A stretch of DNA of 64,000 nucleotides from the NCBI GenBank assembly GCA_029891345.1, contig CM056994.1, positions 58,435,251 to 58,499,250 on the forward strand. The letters are read 5' to 3'. A model generated the notes under the pieces. The model was not told the origin of the DNA. It worked only from the letters and a program-made list of their open reading frames with translations, and did no database searches. The stretch is from Dryococelus australis. Taxonomy: Eukaryota > Arthropoda > Insecta > Phasmatodea > Phasmatidae. The translations under genes and the position numbers were made by a program. This document shows, one piece after another, positions 43,081 through 53,473 of this stretch; the stretch's first letter is position 1, and each line of letters begins with the position of its first letter.

Positions 43081-43356
43081 TTCAACATCTCTTCCACACT
43101 GCACTTGCTCATCAGGCCTGGTTCGACCTTTGCCCTCCTCTACAGCCCCTGGGGTACTGTCAGCATTGTACAGTGCTTGATTCGCAGTCTTAAACGCTCG
43201 GCGACTGGTGGCTTCATCCATAGGCTGAGGTTCTTCGTAGATACACGCCAGCCAAACATTATACTTAATGGGACCTTCAACTTCATATTTTAATTGATTA
43301 ATTATCCTTTGGTTTATGTGGTCCAGATATGTACTGTAAATACATGTCTTTCGCAC
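42850..43356 (-). pseudogene. Downstream part of the foldback element gene (frameshifted)
   Basis: The N-terminal ~68 residues look like a genuine protein segment: a helical stretch with INQRIINQLKYEVEGPIKYN and then WLACIYEEPQP..EATSRRAFKT. After about residue 75 it reads into arm repeats and is meaningless. It overlaps the zinc-finger ORF by 59 bp in another frame, so the two were probably one protein. A short domain with GPIK and a later F-S/T pattern reminds me of the segment N-terminal to virus-type (Polinton-like) DNA polymerases. That is memory of a pattern only and weak. Confidence 0.45.
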
Positions 43357-43786
43357 CTACAAAGTTATTTCCCATCATATAGTCCTCTAAAGTACCCTTG
43401 AATGCTGATTGTTTCAGTTTGAATCTATTCGAAGTGATATCATCAACTGCTAGTACATGTCGTTTCTTAGCTGTACGAACTATACCTTTGCATTTCTTCT
43501 TATGTATCTTCAGCTTGTCAGCACACTTGAACAGATGTTTACATTTGCCGAATCGTTTAATAACACAGGAAGGACCCTTCACGCAAGTAGTTTTTTCATG
43601 CTTCCTTGCACTTTGGCTGTAGGTAAATATCTTTTCACAGTAATAACAACGAAGCCTTGACGAAGTCATAGATGGCTGCACTGCTGTAGATGTTCCATTC
43701 GACGAAGTCGATGGCGTTGTCGGTGCAATGCCTGAAGAAGACGATGGTAGTGCTGCAGGCGTCCCATTTGGAGAAGTCGATAGCAT
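43298..43786 (-). pseudogene. Zinc-finger protein of the foldback element
   Basis: 162 codons, minus strand. A Ser/Thr/Pro-rich N-terminal linker (about residues 1-45, with repeated SSNGT/SPNGT motifs) precedes a CYYCEKIF..H..TTC finger at about residues 48-70. A second Cys/His cluster, CKHLFKC..KLKIHKKKC, is at about 82-99. A basic stretch and DYMMGNNFVGAKDM follow. The finger spacing is not classical C2H2. The reading frame then shifts at about 43300-43356 into the ORF described above. Probably DNA-binding and encoded by the transposon. No transposase catalytic motif is visible. Confidence 0.55.
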
Positions 43787-43911
43787 TGTGCCATCCTCAG
43801 ATGTTGATGGACAGGCATCTTTTGGCTACATAATATATTCCAGTTGCTCAGACGAAGTGTCTTTCCCGACTACCACTGTCAAACTATGCTTCCTAACTGG
43901 GACCCAGCTGC

Positions 43912-44163
43912 TTAGATACCCGGTTCTCTCATGTCGCCGAGTATGGCAGCTTTTCTGAAGATCTTTCCACAGTAGCAACACTGTTTTCCATTTAATTTAC
44001 CAGCAGTGGGAGAAGGTACATCTATAAAGGTAAGCTCTACAGTAGACCTCGTACAATCACTGGCTTGCTTCGCCTTCATGACAAAAACCCAAGTCCTTTC
44101 TACAGTGGCAACGTGTATATCTACTTGGCCTAGCAATTTATATATATATATACTTACTAACAT
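43912..44163 (-). pseudogene. Upstream zinc-finger remnant of the foldback element gene
   Basis: 83 codons ending with CCYCGKIFRKAAILG, which matches the CYYCEKIF motif of the next ORF and so looks like an earlier finger of the same array. The expected His residues are lost and stops separate the two ORFs (43787-43911). The first residues read through a TATATA tract and are not original. Confidence 0.4.
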
Positions 44164-44334
44164 ATTTCATCAGTAAGATTTAAGCATTCGTATGCTTCCA
44201 TTCAACAAGGCATTTTATCTAGTTCCTTGACCACATATCAGTGCAGTTATATCATCAACAGTTTCTTCCAGATAAGTTCTTCGCTCAGCTTGAACTCATG
44301 GTCACACTTAAAGCAGACAACTGATTACTACCAG

Positions 44335-44740
44335 ACCAACCCCTCACAATACTGACCCCTAAATAACCCCATAAATGACCCCTCCTGTTCCACAAATGAC
44401 TCCTAATAACCCCTAAATAACCTCTCCTGCTCCTAAAATGACCCCTAATGACTCTTAAATGATCCCTACATGACCTCTTATGATCCCTAAATGACTCCTG
44501 TTCCAAAAATGTCCCCTTAATGATCCATCCTGCACTCCACAAATGACCCCTCCTGCTCCACAAATGATCCCTCCTATTCCACAAATGGCCCCTCCTGCTC
44601 CACAAATGACACCAATGACCCCTAAATGACACATCTTGCTCCACAAATGACCCCTAAATGACCCTCCTGCTCCACAAATTACCCCTAATGCCCTTCATGT
44701 TCCACAAATGACACCTAATGACCACTAAATGACCCCTGAT
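44335..44740. repeat. Minisatellite of CCACAAATGACCCCT units
   Basis: Over 400 bp of degenerate units built from CCTGCTCCACAAATGACCCC, TAATGACC and CCTAAATGACC. Read on the minus strand they give HLWSRRG-like peptides, which are a by-product of the repeat. Confidence 0.9.
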
Positions 44741-45534
44741 TGTGGCGCGATTGTAGAGCGATTATGGAGCTCGTTGCGGTGCATATTGATGGAAAGATTT
44801 CGAAATTGATATAAAGATTGATGGAAAGATTGATGGAAAGACTACTCTTGGAGACTGACTCCTACATGTGATATCTGAATGCCTACATGCGATTGGCCAG
44901 CTGCAGTCACGTGGCTACTCGGTGACTGTCTGGTCAATGTCCGCACGATGTTTAAAAGGCTCAGAATTAAAATGAATTTTATAAAAAAAAGTATTGTATT
45001 AAGTACCGTTGTACTGCATGCACTGTACAAATATTAAATAAAATAAATAAATTCAGTTTTGAAATTGGAGAACTTAATTTTATAAATAAATAATATCGAT
45101 TTGATAAATTATGCGGTTAGTCAAAGTCCAGCATTATACATATAGGTATACCGATGATTGGAAAAAATTACTTTTTTAATTGGATGAAAATTAGAGATTT
45201 TTGAAATGTAGTTGGTATTAAACAGATATGAGTTCCGACAATTCGCCTGACTTATAAATCGGTAGAATAAGCCTATATTGACAGCTTTACTTACATTAAA
45301 GAGCCTAGCTTGTGCCCACAAAAGGCCTTCTTCCATAAAATTTACATGTAAATAATATGGGAGCACTCTGAGAAAACCCACATACTCGTTCGCTCTAGAA
45401 GAAACCACGCTTAGAAAGGTATAAAAATAATAATGTATTAAATAAACTCAAAATAATTTTATATTTATATATACATATGCTTACAAGTATATTAAAATAA
45501 CATTTTGTTATGTAAGTACCTGCATGTTTTCTTC
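44741..45534. other. Non-repetitive right interior of the foldback element
   Basis: Includes AAAGATTGATGGAAAGATTGATGG short repeats (about 44790-44840), an (AATA)n stretch near 45035-45055, and minus ORFs of 62 and 95 codons without recognised domains. Confidence 0.4.
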
Positions 45535-46383
45535 TGGAGTGGTGGGGTTAATGTGAGGTTACAATATATGTTGCTCGATTTTTAGAAATTTTTTGGGATT
45601 ATTTCTTGATTTTAAAATAATTGCTAGGTAGGATTGGGGGTAGAGAGGGGGTTACTTGAGTGTGGGTGTATGAGTGTGAGGTTAATGTGACATGATGTTC
45701 GATTTTTAGAATCACTTTTGCGAATTTTTGCGATTTTGCTACAATTTTTGTGAATGGGTGGATTGTTGTGTGGGGGTGGGTGGTTGGTTAGGGTGGCGGA
45801 TGAGCAAGGGGTAGGGTAGTGCTGCGTTACACGTTCTTTAATTTTTTAGAATTTCCAGGGGGTGGTGGTCCAGAGGGGGTGAGGTGAAGTTTGTGGAATG
45901 AGCAAGGGGTAGGGTAGTGTAGCATTATATGTTATTAGATTTTAAAAATATTTTTGCTATTGGGAAGGGCGTGAGGTAAGGGTCTTGGGATGAGCGAGAG
46001 GTAGCGTGGGGTAACATTATATGTTCCTCGATTTTCTATTTTTTTTTGCTATTTTTATAGTAATTTCTTTGGGGTGGGGATGAGAAGGGGGTGAGGTGAG
46101 CTTGGTTAGGGAAGGAGTTAGGGGGTGGAGGCCTACAAGTACTAAGTGAGCCCCCAAATCTTTCAAATGGCTCGAAAATTGCCTTTCGAGGGCTCGCTTA
46201 TGCATATTCTGGGGCATGGACACATTTATAAGGCAAACATGGGACATTTTGGGAAAAATTCTACGAATTTTAAATGTTTCAAGTGATAACAGAAAATTTT
46301 GAGGAAAAAATGGGGAAAAAATTTTATATGGCGGACGGCTCCTGTCTCCTACTCATGAATCATGTGCCTGAACCGACATTCCT
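45535..46383 (-). repeat. Right arm of foldback element
   Basis: About five degenerate units, inverted relative to the left arm (TATGTTGCTCGATTTTTAGAAATTTTT, GGGTAGGGTAGTG, GAGGTGAG), followed by the unique inverted end. Shorter than the left arm by about 500 bp. Confidence 0.8.
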
Positions 46384-46664
46384 TTACACTTACCAAATAA
46401 AACATATAGCAATGCTTTCTATATGTTAAAATTAAAAAATATAACTTATTCAGCTTTAAAATTGATTACATTTTAAATACGTTAATTTATATAATCCCAT
46501 AATAATTCTAAAACAAATCTTAACAAAATTTAGTTTTTTTTTTTTATTAGCACTTACGATCAGGATAAATGCCAATGAAACTGTTTCCATCGATACGCCA
46601 CACAAATATCACATTTCTTTCATATTATTTACGATGAAAAATGCATACGTATCAAAAAATTTTG

Positions 46665-46720
<56 letters not shown>

Positions 46721-47099
46721 CACACTTTATGTAATTTAATAATAGCTATAGATTAAAACAAACATTAAGTTATTTTACAGTTGTCTTGCTGTTTGATTTA
46801 AAAATACGTGGCATTGCATCTGCAACACTATTCTTTGCACAATTTGTAAGTCTTCTATTGTAGCCATTAACCACCACTGATTGAATTGTGGGTAGGTAAT
46901 AATTGGCGTTGCCTGTGTGGCGCTGGAAAAGTTGAGATCGGCCCAACTTTCTCAGCGCAGACAATGCGATAACGTCGAAGCGGCGAGAAGCGACTTGATA
47001 CAATATGCTCTGTCAGCTCGGGGTTGTCCGCGAACGTTCGAGTCCACTGCTATGCTTTTGTAATACACGCCTTCTTGTGCAAGAATAGCTGGAAATACA
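46384..47099. other. Unassigned, with a TA microsatellite
   Basis: AT-rich to 46760. The (TA)n tract at 46665-46718 is about 26 units. A minus ORF (46770-47003) is unrecognised. Confidence 0.4.
46665..46718. repeat. (TA)n microsatellite
   Basis: Uninterrupted TA run. Confidence 0.97.
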
Positions 47100-47181
47100 C
47101 ACAAAAGTCTGTTCTCGGTAAAATAAGCACTTTTGGAATCAACGTTTGAAAAAACAATCACTGCCCAGAACTGCATGTATG
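47100..47181 (-). mobile_element. Family A long-form fragment
   Basis: CTGTTCTCGGTAAAATAAGCACTTTTGG, then AAAAAACAATCACTGCCC, cut where family B begins. Confidence 0.7.
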
Positions 47182-47760
47182 TAGGGCCGCCTGTTTTTCG
47201 CGAAAATATCCACGCGCATGCTAGACTTCAATATACTATGTGTAGAGCCCCCCCCCCCCCCCCGAGTACTTCGCGGATTGAGTTGGCAGCAAGTTAGTCT
47301 GGACAGTCCTTTATACAATCGAGACCTTATTGTTTGCTTATTGGTTACTGTGATCAAGCAAGGCCTCTGTACAGGGCTGTTCAATGCTCACTCAAACTAC
47401 TGCTTCCTGCTTATTACTGGCTCACAGTTAACCGGGGCGTGTCTAAATAACTTTCGTCCAATCAGAACACTAGGAGGAAAGAACAAGTGTTTGGAATCCA
47501 CCTCACCACCGAATGAATTCGCGAAATACTCGTGGCCCTACCTATGTGCACACTTGCAGTCTTAATTTGTCTATTGGTCGCTTGTTCATGTGTGGGGACA
47601 GTCTGTTACTGGAGTAAGCCAATCGTAATTAAATTTCTCCGTTGTCGACCATCCGTGATTCGCGGGCAGACAGATAATACGCGTAACAATCCAAATGATC
47701 CAATTGGGAAAGTGGTTCTGAACTAAAGTGCTATGGAACAAAACTTGTCCCGAAATCTTT
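47182..47760. mobile_element. Family B MITE, split by C; right tip missing
   Basis: TAGGGCCGCCTGTTTTTCGCGAAAATATCC at the left; after the C insertion the body resumes with CTATGTGCACACTTGCAGTC and runs to TTGTCCCGAAATCTTT. The last ~25 bp are absent. Confidence 0.85.
47243..47540. mobile_element. Family C hAT-like MITE inside B
   Basis: TAGAGCC(C)nGAGTACTTCGCGG with a run of about 15 C in the left terminus, and CGCGAAATACTCGTGGCCCTA at the right. ACTATGTG (47235-47242) and CCTATGTG (47541-47548) match at 7 of 8. Confidence 0.9.
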
Positions 47761-47867
47761 ATGCTGCTGTACACAATGGCATGCAAGCTCTCAGTTAATT
47801 TGGTAGCGAATTTATAAAAATTGTTATTATAATACTTGACGGGGTTATGCGCAATGTTTAGATTTAT

Positions 47868-47957
47868 GGCTAGCGGCGGGAAAACTTCACGAATGCATTA
47901 TAGGACAAGCTATACTTCAAACACATGTACATTTCTGTTATATTTCCAATTGGATTT
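47868..47957. mobile_element. Family E-like fragment
   Basis: GGAAAACTTCACGAATGCATTATAGGACAAGCTATACTTCAAACAC and CCAATTGGATTTTAGCTTATTAG resemble one half of E. It ends where B' begins. Confidence 0.5.
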
Positions 47958-47965
47958 TAGCTTAT

Positions 47966-48257
47966 TAGTAGTGATTTTTCGCGAAAAAAAAAAATCGAAG
48001 CACACAGTAGATTCCAATACCATATATACTCCTCAGATGTTGTCATACCTCCATTGGCTGCTCGTGTTGTAGCCTCATTTGACCGAGCCACACAGGATTC
48101 CTTAACTTAGACACTGAACCTTTCTGATACCGATGCGTGCGGAAACAGTTGACACGGACCAGAACATGTTTCAGGCAATTAAAAACACTGGGCGACCATA
48201 CAGTACTTTGAACTGTATCTTGTCTCGAAATATTTTTCGCGAACTATCACTGCCCCA
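47966..48257. mobile_element. Family B' MITE
   Basis: TAGTAGTGATTTTTCGCGAAAAAA and ATTTTTCGCGAACTATCACTGCCCCA; the body includes CGAGCCACACAGGATTC. Same subfamily as 51356. Confidence 0.8.
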
Positions 48258-48299
48258 ACCTATACCCAACTAAACGAGGATAAAAAAATATAGAGTGTA

Positions 48300-48450
48300 C
48301 ATTATGCATCACTTTTAACCCCTGGTGAAAACCTGGTGTATATAGAGAAGGACTAACTTTCCTCACCATCGTTCAAGGCACACAAAGATACTCAAATCTG
48401 CATTTACCGGCACAGGAATCAAACCCCTCAGACGTAGAAGAAGAGCCTTT
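48300..48450 (-). repeat. Possible tRNA-derived fragment
   Basis: On the minus strand GGGGTTTGATTCCTGTGCCGG is B-box-like. No A box found. Weak. Confidence 0.3.
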
Positions 48451-48583
48451 CCAATTTCAGCCGAAAATCTGGATTTCGAAGTTAGTAGCCAGGCCCAAAG
48501 CAGATTATATCTATAGGTTAAGTTAATATAATGGCGAGAAAAATCACCGTCTCATACTCTAAAGAATTTTAACGAAAAATATA

Positions 48584-48840
48584 GTTGAGTTGAGAGATTT
48601 GGGGAGCTCTCAACAGCGAGGTATTGAGAGCCGATGAGGATGAAGCAAAGTGCTGAGTATGGAGAAGCGTCGGTGTACTAGGAATGGAGAAATGGGAGAC
48701 CCTCGAGAAAACCCGCCGACTAGCGACATCGTCCGGCACGATTCCCACATGTGAGAATCCGAGAGTGACCTGGCCGGGTATTGAACCCGGTTCGCCTTGA
48801 TGGGAGGCGAGCAGCCTAACCGCTCAAACCCCGCGGCCCC
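48584..48840 (-). mobile_element. tRNA-derived SINE, family 1
   Basis: Minus-strand head GGGGCCGCGGGGTTTGAGCGGTTAGGCTGCTCGCC, B box GGTTCAATACC, body with GCGGGTTTTCTCGAGGGTCTCCC and CTCAATACCTCGCTGTTGAGAGC; tail of CAACT units. Near full length. Confidence 0.9.
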
Positions 48841-48871
48841 AATAGAAAATTCGTATAGTATTAGGTATTTG

Positions 48872-48943
48872 TAGGGCCACCTGGTTCTCGAAAAAAATAA
48901 TTCTTGTCCGGAATGACGTAATTCTGAGTGACTCAGTCAAATA
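48872..48943. mobile_element. Family B 5' fragment
   Basis: TAGGGCCACCTGGTTCTCG to CTGAGTGACTCAGTCAAATACC, cut where L begins. Confidence 0.65.
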
Positions 48944-49926
48944 CCACAGTGTCACCGAGTCAATAAATACACAGAGCAGAGACGGCGTAGCGGTTACTTT
49001 GATGTGGGCGTACTCGTCCTCTGATTTGTTATGCGAAGCTCTGGGGACGGACCTTGTGTCTTATTGGATGCCGCGTACTGCGGAATGCACACAATTGACT
49101 GAGCTACTGGCTGGCAAGCAAGTCACCAGGCGCTGATTGGCGAAAGGCGTTGCGACGTGTTGACGGTTAATGCCGCCATTGAAGCGGTTTTTTAAGGCAG
49201 ATTTACGATTGACTTAACAGAATAAGTGTGCCGTATGCTTAAGATATGAATCAATGCGTTCAAGGGTATTAGTTTATGACTGTCGTGCGCGGGTCTTGAC
49301 GGGTCGTGTGCGTTCTTGGTGCGACTTAAGATATCGTTATATTTTATATCTCAAGTACAAGTCAAGACGAAGTAGCCAATCAGAGACCAGTGACATTTGT
49401 TGTTGGCGGAAAACTGTATTTACACCTTGGATATAGGTTATGTCGTATGATGAACTCGTGTGAAAGTAATTATTTTAATCGACAGACAGTATTCTCTTAA
49501 TTTAAATAATAGTTTATGGTCATGTTTTCTTTCATGGAAGAGGTTATTGAATTCGCTATCATTAACCATTTCAGATTTATTGATGTAAATGCCTAATGTT
49601 TGCATCGGCTTCCCCTTCTATAAGGTGTCACGAGTTTTTTTAAACGATTACACAAGCAGTAATCACAAATAATTTAATATATGTAAATTGTCAATTTTTC
49701 CAGATGATTTAGGTTGCTTATGTCTCCTACGATTTTAACTGGCTAGACTTAACAGTTGCTAATTCAATCATAAACTGCAAATCTTATTATTGTTCATTTT
49801 CCGTGTGCTTATCGACTCATTAAGTACAATCCTTAATTCATCAGTCTCTAATCGCAAAACGCGCCTGTAGGCTGGAGTTCGCGAAATAAGCGTTTGTTTC
49901 ACATCTGTATTCTCGACTACTCTGCG
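48944..49926. mobile_element. Family L element enlarged by ~690 bp
   Basis: The left half (CCACAGTGTCACCGAG to GCCGCCATTGAAGCGG, about 49190) and the right end (GGAGTTCGCGAAATAAGCG..ACATCTGTATTC..ACTCTGCG, 49874-49926) are L. The ~680 bp between match no family seen here and show no TIR, so the insert is unidentified. Confidence 0.55.
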
Positions 49927-50269
49927 TCTCAGTCGAGGTCCAAATGCTCGGACTCGTGATCACGAAGACAGCCGGGGAAAAGAGAGAAGAGAGGAGAGCA
50001 TGTCGCTTACGTCCACCGCTAATCGAAGACTGTTTCTAGACAACTCTCTAATTCGTGACTTTTCCAACGAAATGTATGGGTGTTGCGGGGAAATTAAACA
50101 CCTAAGATGTGAAGCTGTTAATTTCCAACTATATTAAAGGCCAGTGAAAGTGACGCAGAAGAGTTATTTGACCTTAATGAATTAATGATTAAAAATTTCT
50201 ATGTAAATGTGGACTCCCAAATTGTTGACGATAACAGGAGTCGCACTTACAGGTTTCCTTAGAACACCC

Positions 50270-50624
50270 TTAAGGGGAATGGTGCATGAAAATCGTATAT
50301 TTATACAATTTTTGTGTAAACTTGTTTTAAAGAGGACTTTTCGAAATTTTTGGTTCGAATTTTGAACATCTTCTTACTTGGTTAAAACTTCTCTGCGTTC
50401 GTTATTCTCGGAGCTCTGGTTAAAGAAAAGTAAAAATAAATAAATTTTCTTTCTTCCATCAGTGCCCCAAGAATAATGAAGGCAGGGAAAATCTAACAAC
50501 TTAAAATGGTGTTGAAAATTATTATTTACGTCTTGTCGAGCTAAAAATTTCGATAAACCCTTTGGAAAACGACTTATATCGAAAATCGGGTAAATATACT
50601 GATCTCATACACCATTCCCCTTAA
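50270..50624. mobile_element. Family O piggyBac-like MITE at TTAA
   Basis: TTAAGGGGAATGGTGCATGAAAA and CATACACCATTCCCCTTAA are perfect over the last 15 bp or so, with TTAA at both ends. The interior is partly palindromic (TTATTTACGTCTTG..TCGTTATTCTCGGAGC). Confidence 0.88.
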
Positions 50625-50771
50625 GTATTTTTTGAAGAGCCTTGAATTCGGAAAGAGAGAGAACCAGCCCATAATAATTAATTTGCCAACTTCAGAGAGC
50701 GTAGAGGATTAAAAAAATACAGAAGCCTCACATCTCACCGGCATGCTTGAAGGTTATCTCACTGACAACAC

Positions 50772-50988
50772 GGGGCCGCGGTGGCTAAGTGGTTAGACTG
50801 CTCATCTCCCATTACGGTGAACCGATTTCAATCCCCGGCCGGGTCACTCCCGGGATTTTCGCAAGTGGGTAATCGTGCCGGACGACGCCGCTGGTGGTCG
50901 GGTTTTCTCGGGTTCCTCCCGTTACTCCCCGCCCTTGCATTCCGGCGCTGCTCCATCCTCGCATCATTTCTCAAGACCTCGTTGTTAA
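50772..50988 (+). mobile_element. tRNA-derived SINE, family 1, interrupted by O
   Basis: GGGGCCGCGGTGGCTAAGTGGTTAGACTGCTC (A box) and CCGATTTCAATCCCCGG (B box), then the full body to CTCAAGACCTCGTTGTTAA, where O is inserted. A few bases of the downstream part (AGAGC) may remain before B'. Confidence 0.9.
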
Positions 50989-51355
50989 GGGGAATGGTGC
51001 ATGAAAGCAGTTATTAGCCCGATTTTCGATACAAGTCGTTTTCCGAAGGGTTTATCTAAATTCTTGGCTCGGCAAGACGTAAATAATAATTATAAACGCC
51101 TTGTTACGTTGTTTCACTGCCTTCATTATTCTTGGAGCACCGATAGAAAAAACGAAATATTTTTTCCCCCTATTTTCAATTAGTGCTCCGAGAATAACGA
51201 ACGCAGTGAATTTGTAACAATGAAAGAAGGCGTTCAAAATTGTTATTTACGCCGTATTGTTATTTACGTCTTGTTGAGTCAAAATTTTATAAAAACCCTC
51301 TGTAAGTAAGTTGTGACAAAAATGATGCAAATAGAGTGTTTTCGTGCACCATTCC
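50985..51355. mobile_element. Family O MITE in the SINE TTAA
   Basis: TTAAGGGGAATGGTGCATGAAAG at the left, using the TTAA that every SINE copy carries at GTTGTTAAGAGCC. The right end CGTGCACCATTCC has lost its TTAA at the junction with B'. Confidence 0.85.
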
Positions 51356-51652
51356 TAGAGCTAGTGATTTTCCGCGAAAAAAAATATGAGTACACGGTAG
51401 ACTTCAATACTACAAGCACCCAACAGCAGCTTGTCTATTGTCATTGGTTGCTGTCTGGTTGAGAAGGCGTTTTCATATTTGACCGCGCCACTCAGAATTC
51501 GGCAACATCGGCACGGCTCCTACGTGATTCGTGTGCAGACAGTTAACACTTGCCAAATAGTAATTCAGCCACTCGAGATAGGTAAACGACCCTATAGTGT
51601 TTTTAAATACAACTATTCTCGAAATATTTCCGCGAAATATCAGTACCCCTAA
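51356..51652. mobile_element. Family B' MITE
   Basis: TAGAGCTAGTGATTTTCCGCG and CGCGAAATATCAGTACCCCTA. ACCATTCC (51348-51355) and ATCATACC (51653-51660) match at 6 of 8. It lies at the end of O. Confidence 0.85.
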
Positions 51653-51660
51653 TCATACCC

Positions 51661-52261
51661 CTCAGGAGCTGCCCGAACCTCTCAACTCAACCCTGGCAAC
51701 ACGTGGAGATGAATATGCCGGACGCGAACCGCACCAGCAGGAAGTCGTGTGCGAAGGCCCCTACCAGAGCAACATTCAGTATTTGAGGCGCTGAGATAAG
51801 CTTACATGGAAGACATAGATGACGCAGCTTCGCTTCTACGTATGCTAAGGTATTCCGCGGGAGTGGTTTGAACGAACATCGCAGCGAACGGCAGGCGCGA
51901 TCGATGGCCCGCCGGAACAGATGGCAACTTGCCCGGCCTGGCACTGGGTCACGCTGCCCTCCCATCACCCCCTTCACCGTCCTTCTTCTTATCACCCCTC
52001 GCCCCCCCCCCTTATAATTCCTTTCTACTACCAACAACAGCTACACAATTCCCATCCCGCCAAACAACGTTTCCTTCTTCGCTGGCCCAGCGGGAGCCGA
52101 TCTGATCATCGGTTAAATAGGTTAAGGCCGCAGTGCCACCTTCACTTCGTGTGAAAGGGAAAACTCTGCCCATCTGTTGGCTGCCATGGGCATTTACAGA
52201 CTGCGCAGTGGTCAACTACCGTTCATTGACTTGTAATGAATTGCGTTTTATAAAAGATAAC
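51661..52261. other. GC-rich unassigned region
   Basis: GC-rich and CpG-rich for this window, with C runs near 52003. Opposite-strand ORFs overlap (51687-52037 minus, 51921-52154 plus). No domain or paired splice sites; an exon or promoter cannot be excluded. Confidence 0.3.
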
Positions 52262-52268
52262 ACCATAT

Positions 52269-52692
52269 ATAGGCTGTTCACGGTAAAATGAGCACTTTTG
52301 AAAGCCCTGCTGAAGATCTACTTGTATACACGTTGTGTATTTCCCGCCTTATGTAAAATTAGCATTACCATGGGCCTCATCACTTTATTCATGCGTCGCC
52401 CAAGTGAAACTGCGAAATTATTAGAAAAGTAAATATTGCACAAACCTGCTCACTTTTACACTTCGACGCATTAAAAAATACAGAAAGCGAGATAAATTAT
52501 TTAAGTTATCACAAATGGTTACCTAATACTTTTAATTCGACGTAAATATATGGAACTACTTTCCCCTCCATCGTTACAAACTTTACTGGGCGCATGTCAC
52601 TCATTGCGCCCGTTCATATATATACAAGTAGAGGGAGTGACTTTTTTCTAAGGCTAATTTCAAAAGTGCTCACTTGATCGTGAACAGCCTTT
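52269..52692 (+). mobile_element. Family A long-form MITE
   Basis: ATAGGCTGTTCACGGTAAAATGAGCAC to GTGCTCACTTGATCGTGAACAGCCTTT. All long-form markers present in plus order; the best-preserved long form. Confidence 0.9.
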
Positions 52693-53388
52693 AGTAATCA
52701 GATTGTTGTCTAAGAGGAATGGAAAACTATATTAAAAAAATATTCATGTAGAGTTAACTACTGGGGCTATTTTAACCTTACATAGCCAATACGCGAGGCA
52801 TAGTCGGTTAATACGACGGATTACTGCGCGAACGGCACTGGACTCGAATCCCGTGAAACCCGTTTGTAACAGCACGTAAGATGATCCGCCATCATCCAAC
52901 CTGCGCAGAACCGGGGCGTAAATAAACTACATTTAAAACGTTCTTAACTTGGCGTATGTAAATGCTTCCTTTTATTCGACGCTTTGATTTTACTCAACTA
53001 ATTTGGTTACTTAATTATTTGCGATTTATGTTGGTGCAACTAACAGTTTATATATTTTGTTTTGATCTGTTCTCGAGTTGACACAGCAGTTTCTTTTTGT
53101 CGGCACCTGTTACGTACGTGCCTATGGCTTGGAAAGAAGGAATTACTTCGGGGACTTCAATGATTTGAACTCTAAAGTAGTCAATCTACCATTAGTTTCT
53201 AAAACATGGCGACAAACTTCGGCAGACAATTCCTTAAGAAAATATAAGAATAAAATGTATGTAAATTTATACCCAAAAACTATTGTTAAAGGAGCTATGC
53301 GCCCCTAAAATTTGAGTTTTAAAATTCGTTTAGTTAAAATTTCAGAAAATACTTGTCATTAAACAAAACATTGGTGAATGTTGTTTAT

Positions 53389-53432
<44 letters not shown>

Positions 53433-53473
53433 TATCTTTCTATATATAAGAGTAATACTTTAAAAAAACATTA
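52693..53473. other. Unassigned
   Basis: The plus ORF at 53078-53308 (78 codons; includes YVRAYGLERRNYFGDFNDLN) has a protein-like first half but no recognised domain. A (TA)n tract of about 49 bp is at 53383-53431. Confidence 0.35.
53383..53431. repeat. (TA)n microsatellite
   Basis: TA run broken once near 53400. Confidence 0.95.

Larger units (their letters stand above)
41700..46383. mobile_element. 4.7-kb foldback element with long tandem-repeat arms
   Basis: AGGAATATCGGTCCAGGCACATGATTCATGAG at the left is mirrored by the complement of AGGAATGTCGGTTCAGGCACATGATTCATGAG at the right. The mirror symmetry goes on inward through CCCCCAGAATATGCATAAGCGA and AAGATTTGGGGGCTC for hundreds of bases, then into arrays of ~125-bp units. 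The centre holds a broken zinc-finger gene on the minus strand and a minisatellite. The outer edge and target duplication are unresolved. Architecture resembles Drosophila FB/Galileo-type foldback elements; homology to them is not shown. Confidence 0.8.

Noticed and set aside
44285-44646. 119-codon ORF with repeated HLWSRRG
   Set aside because: By-product of the minisatellite; overlapping frames give similar repeats.
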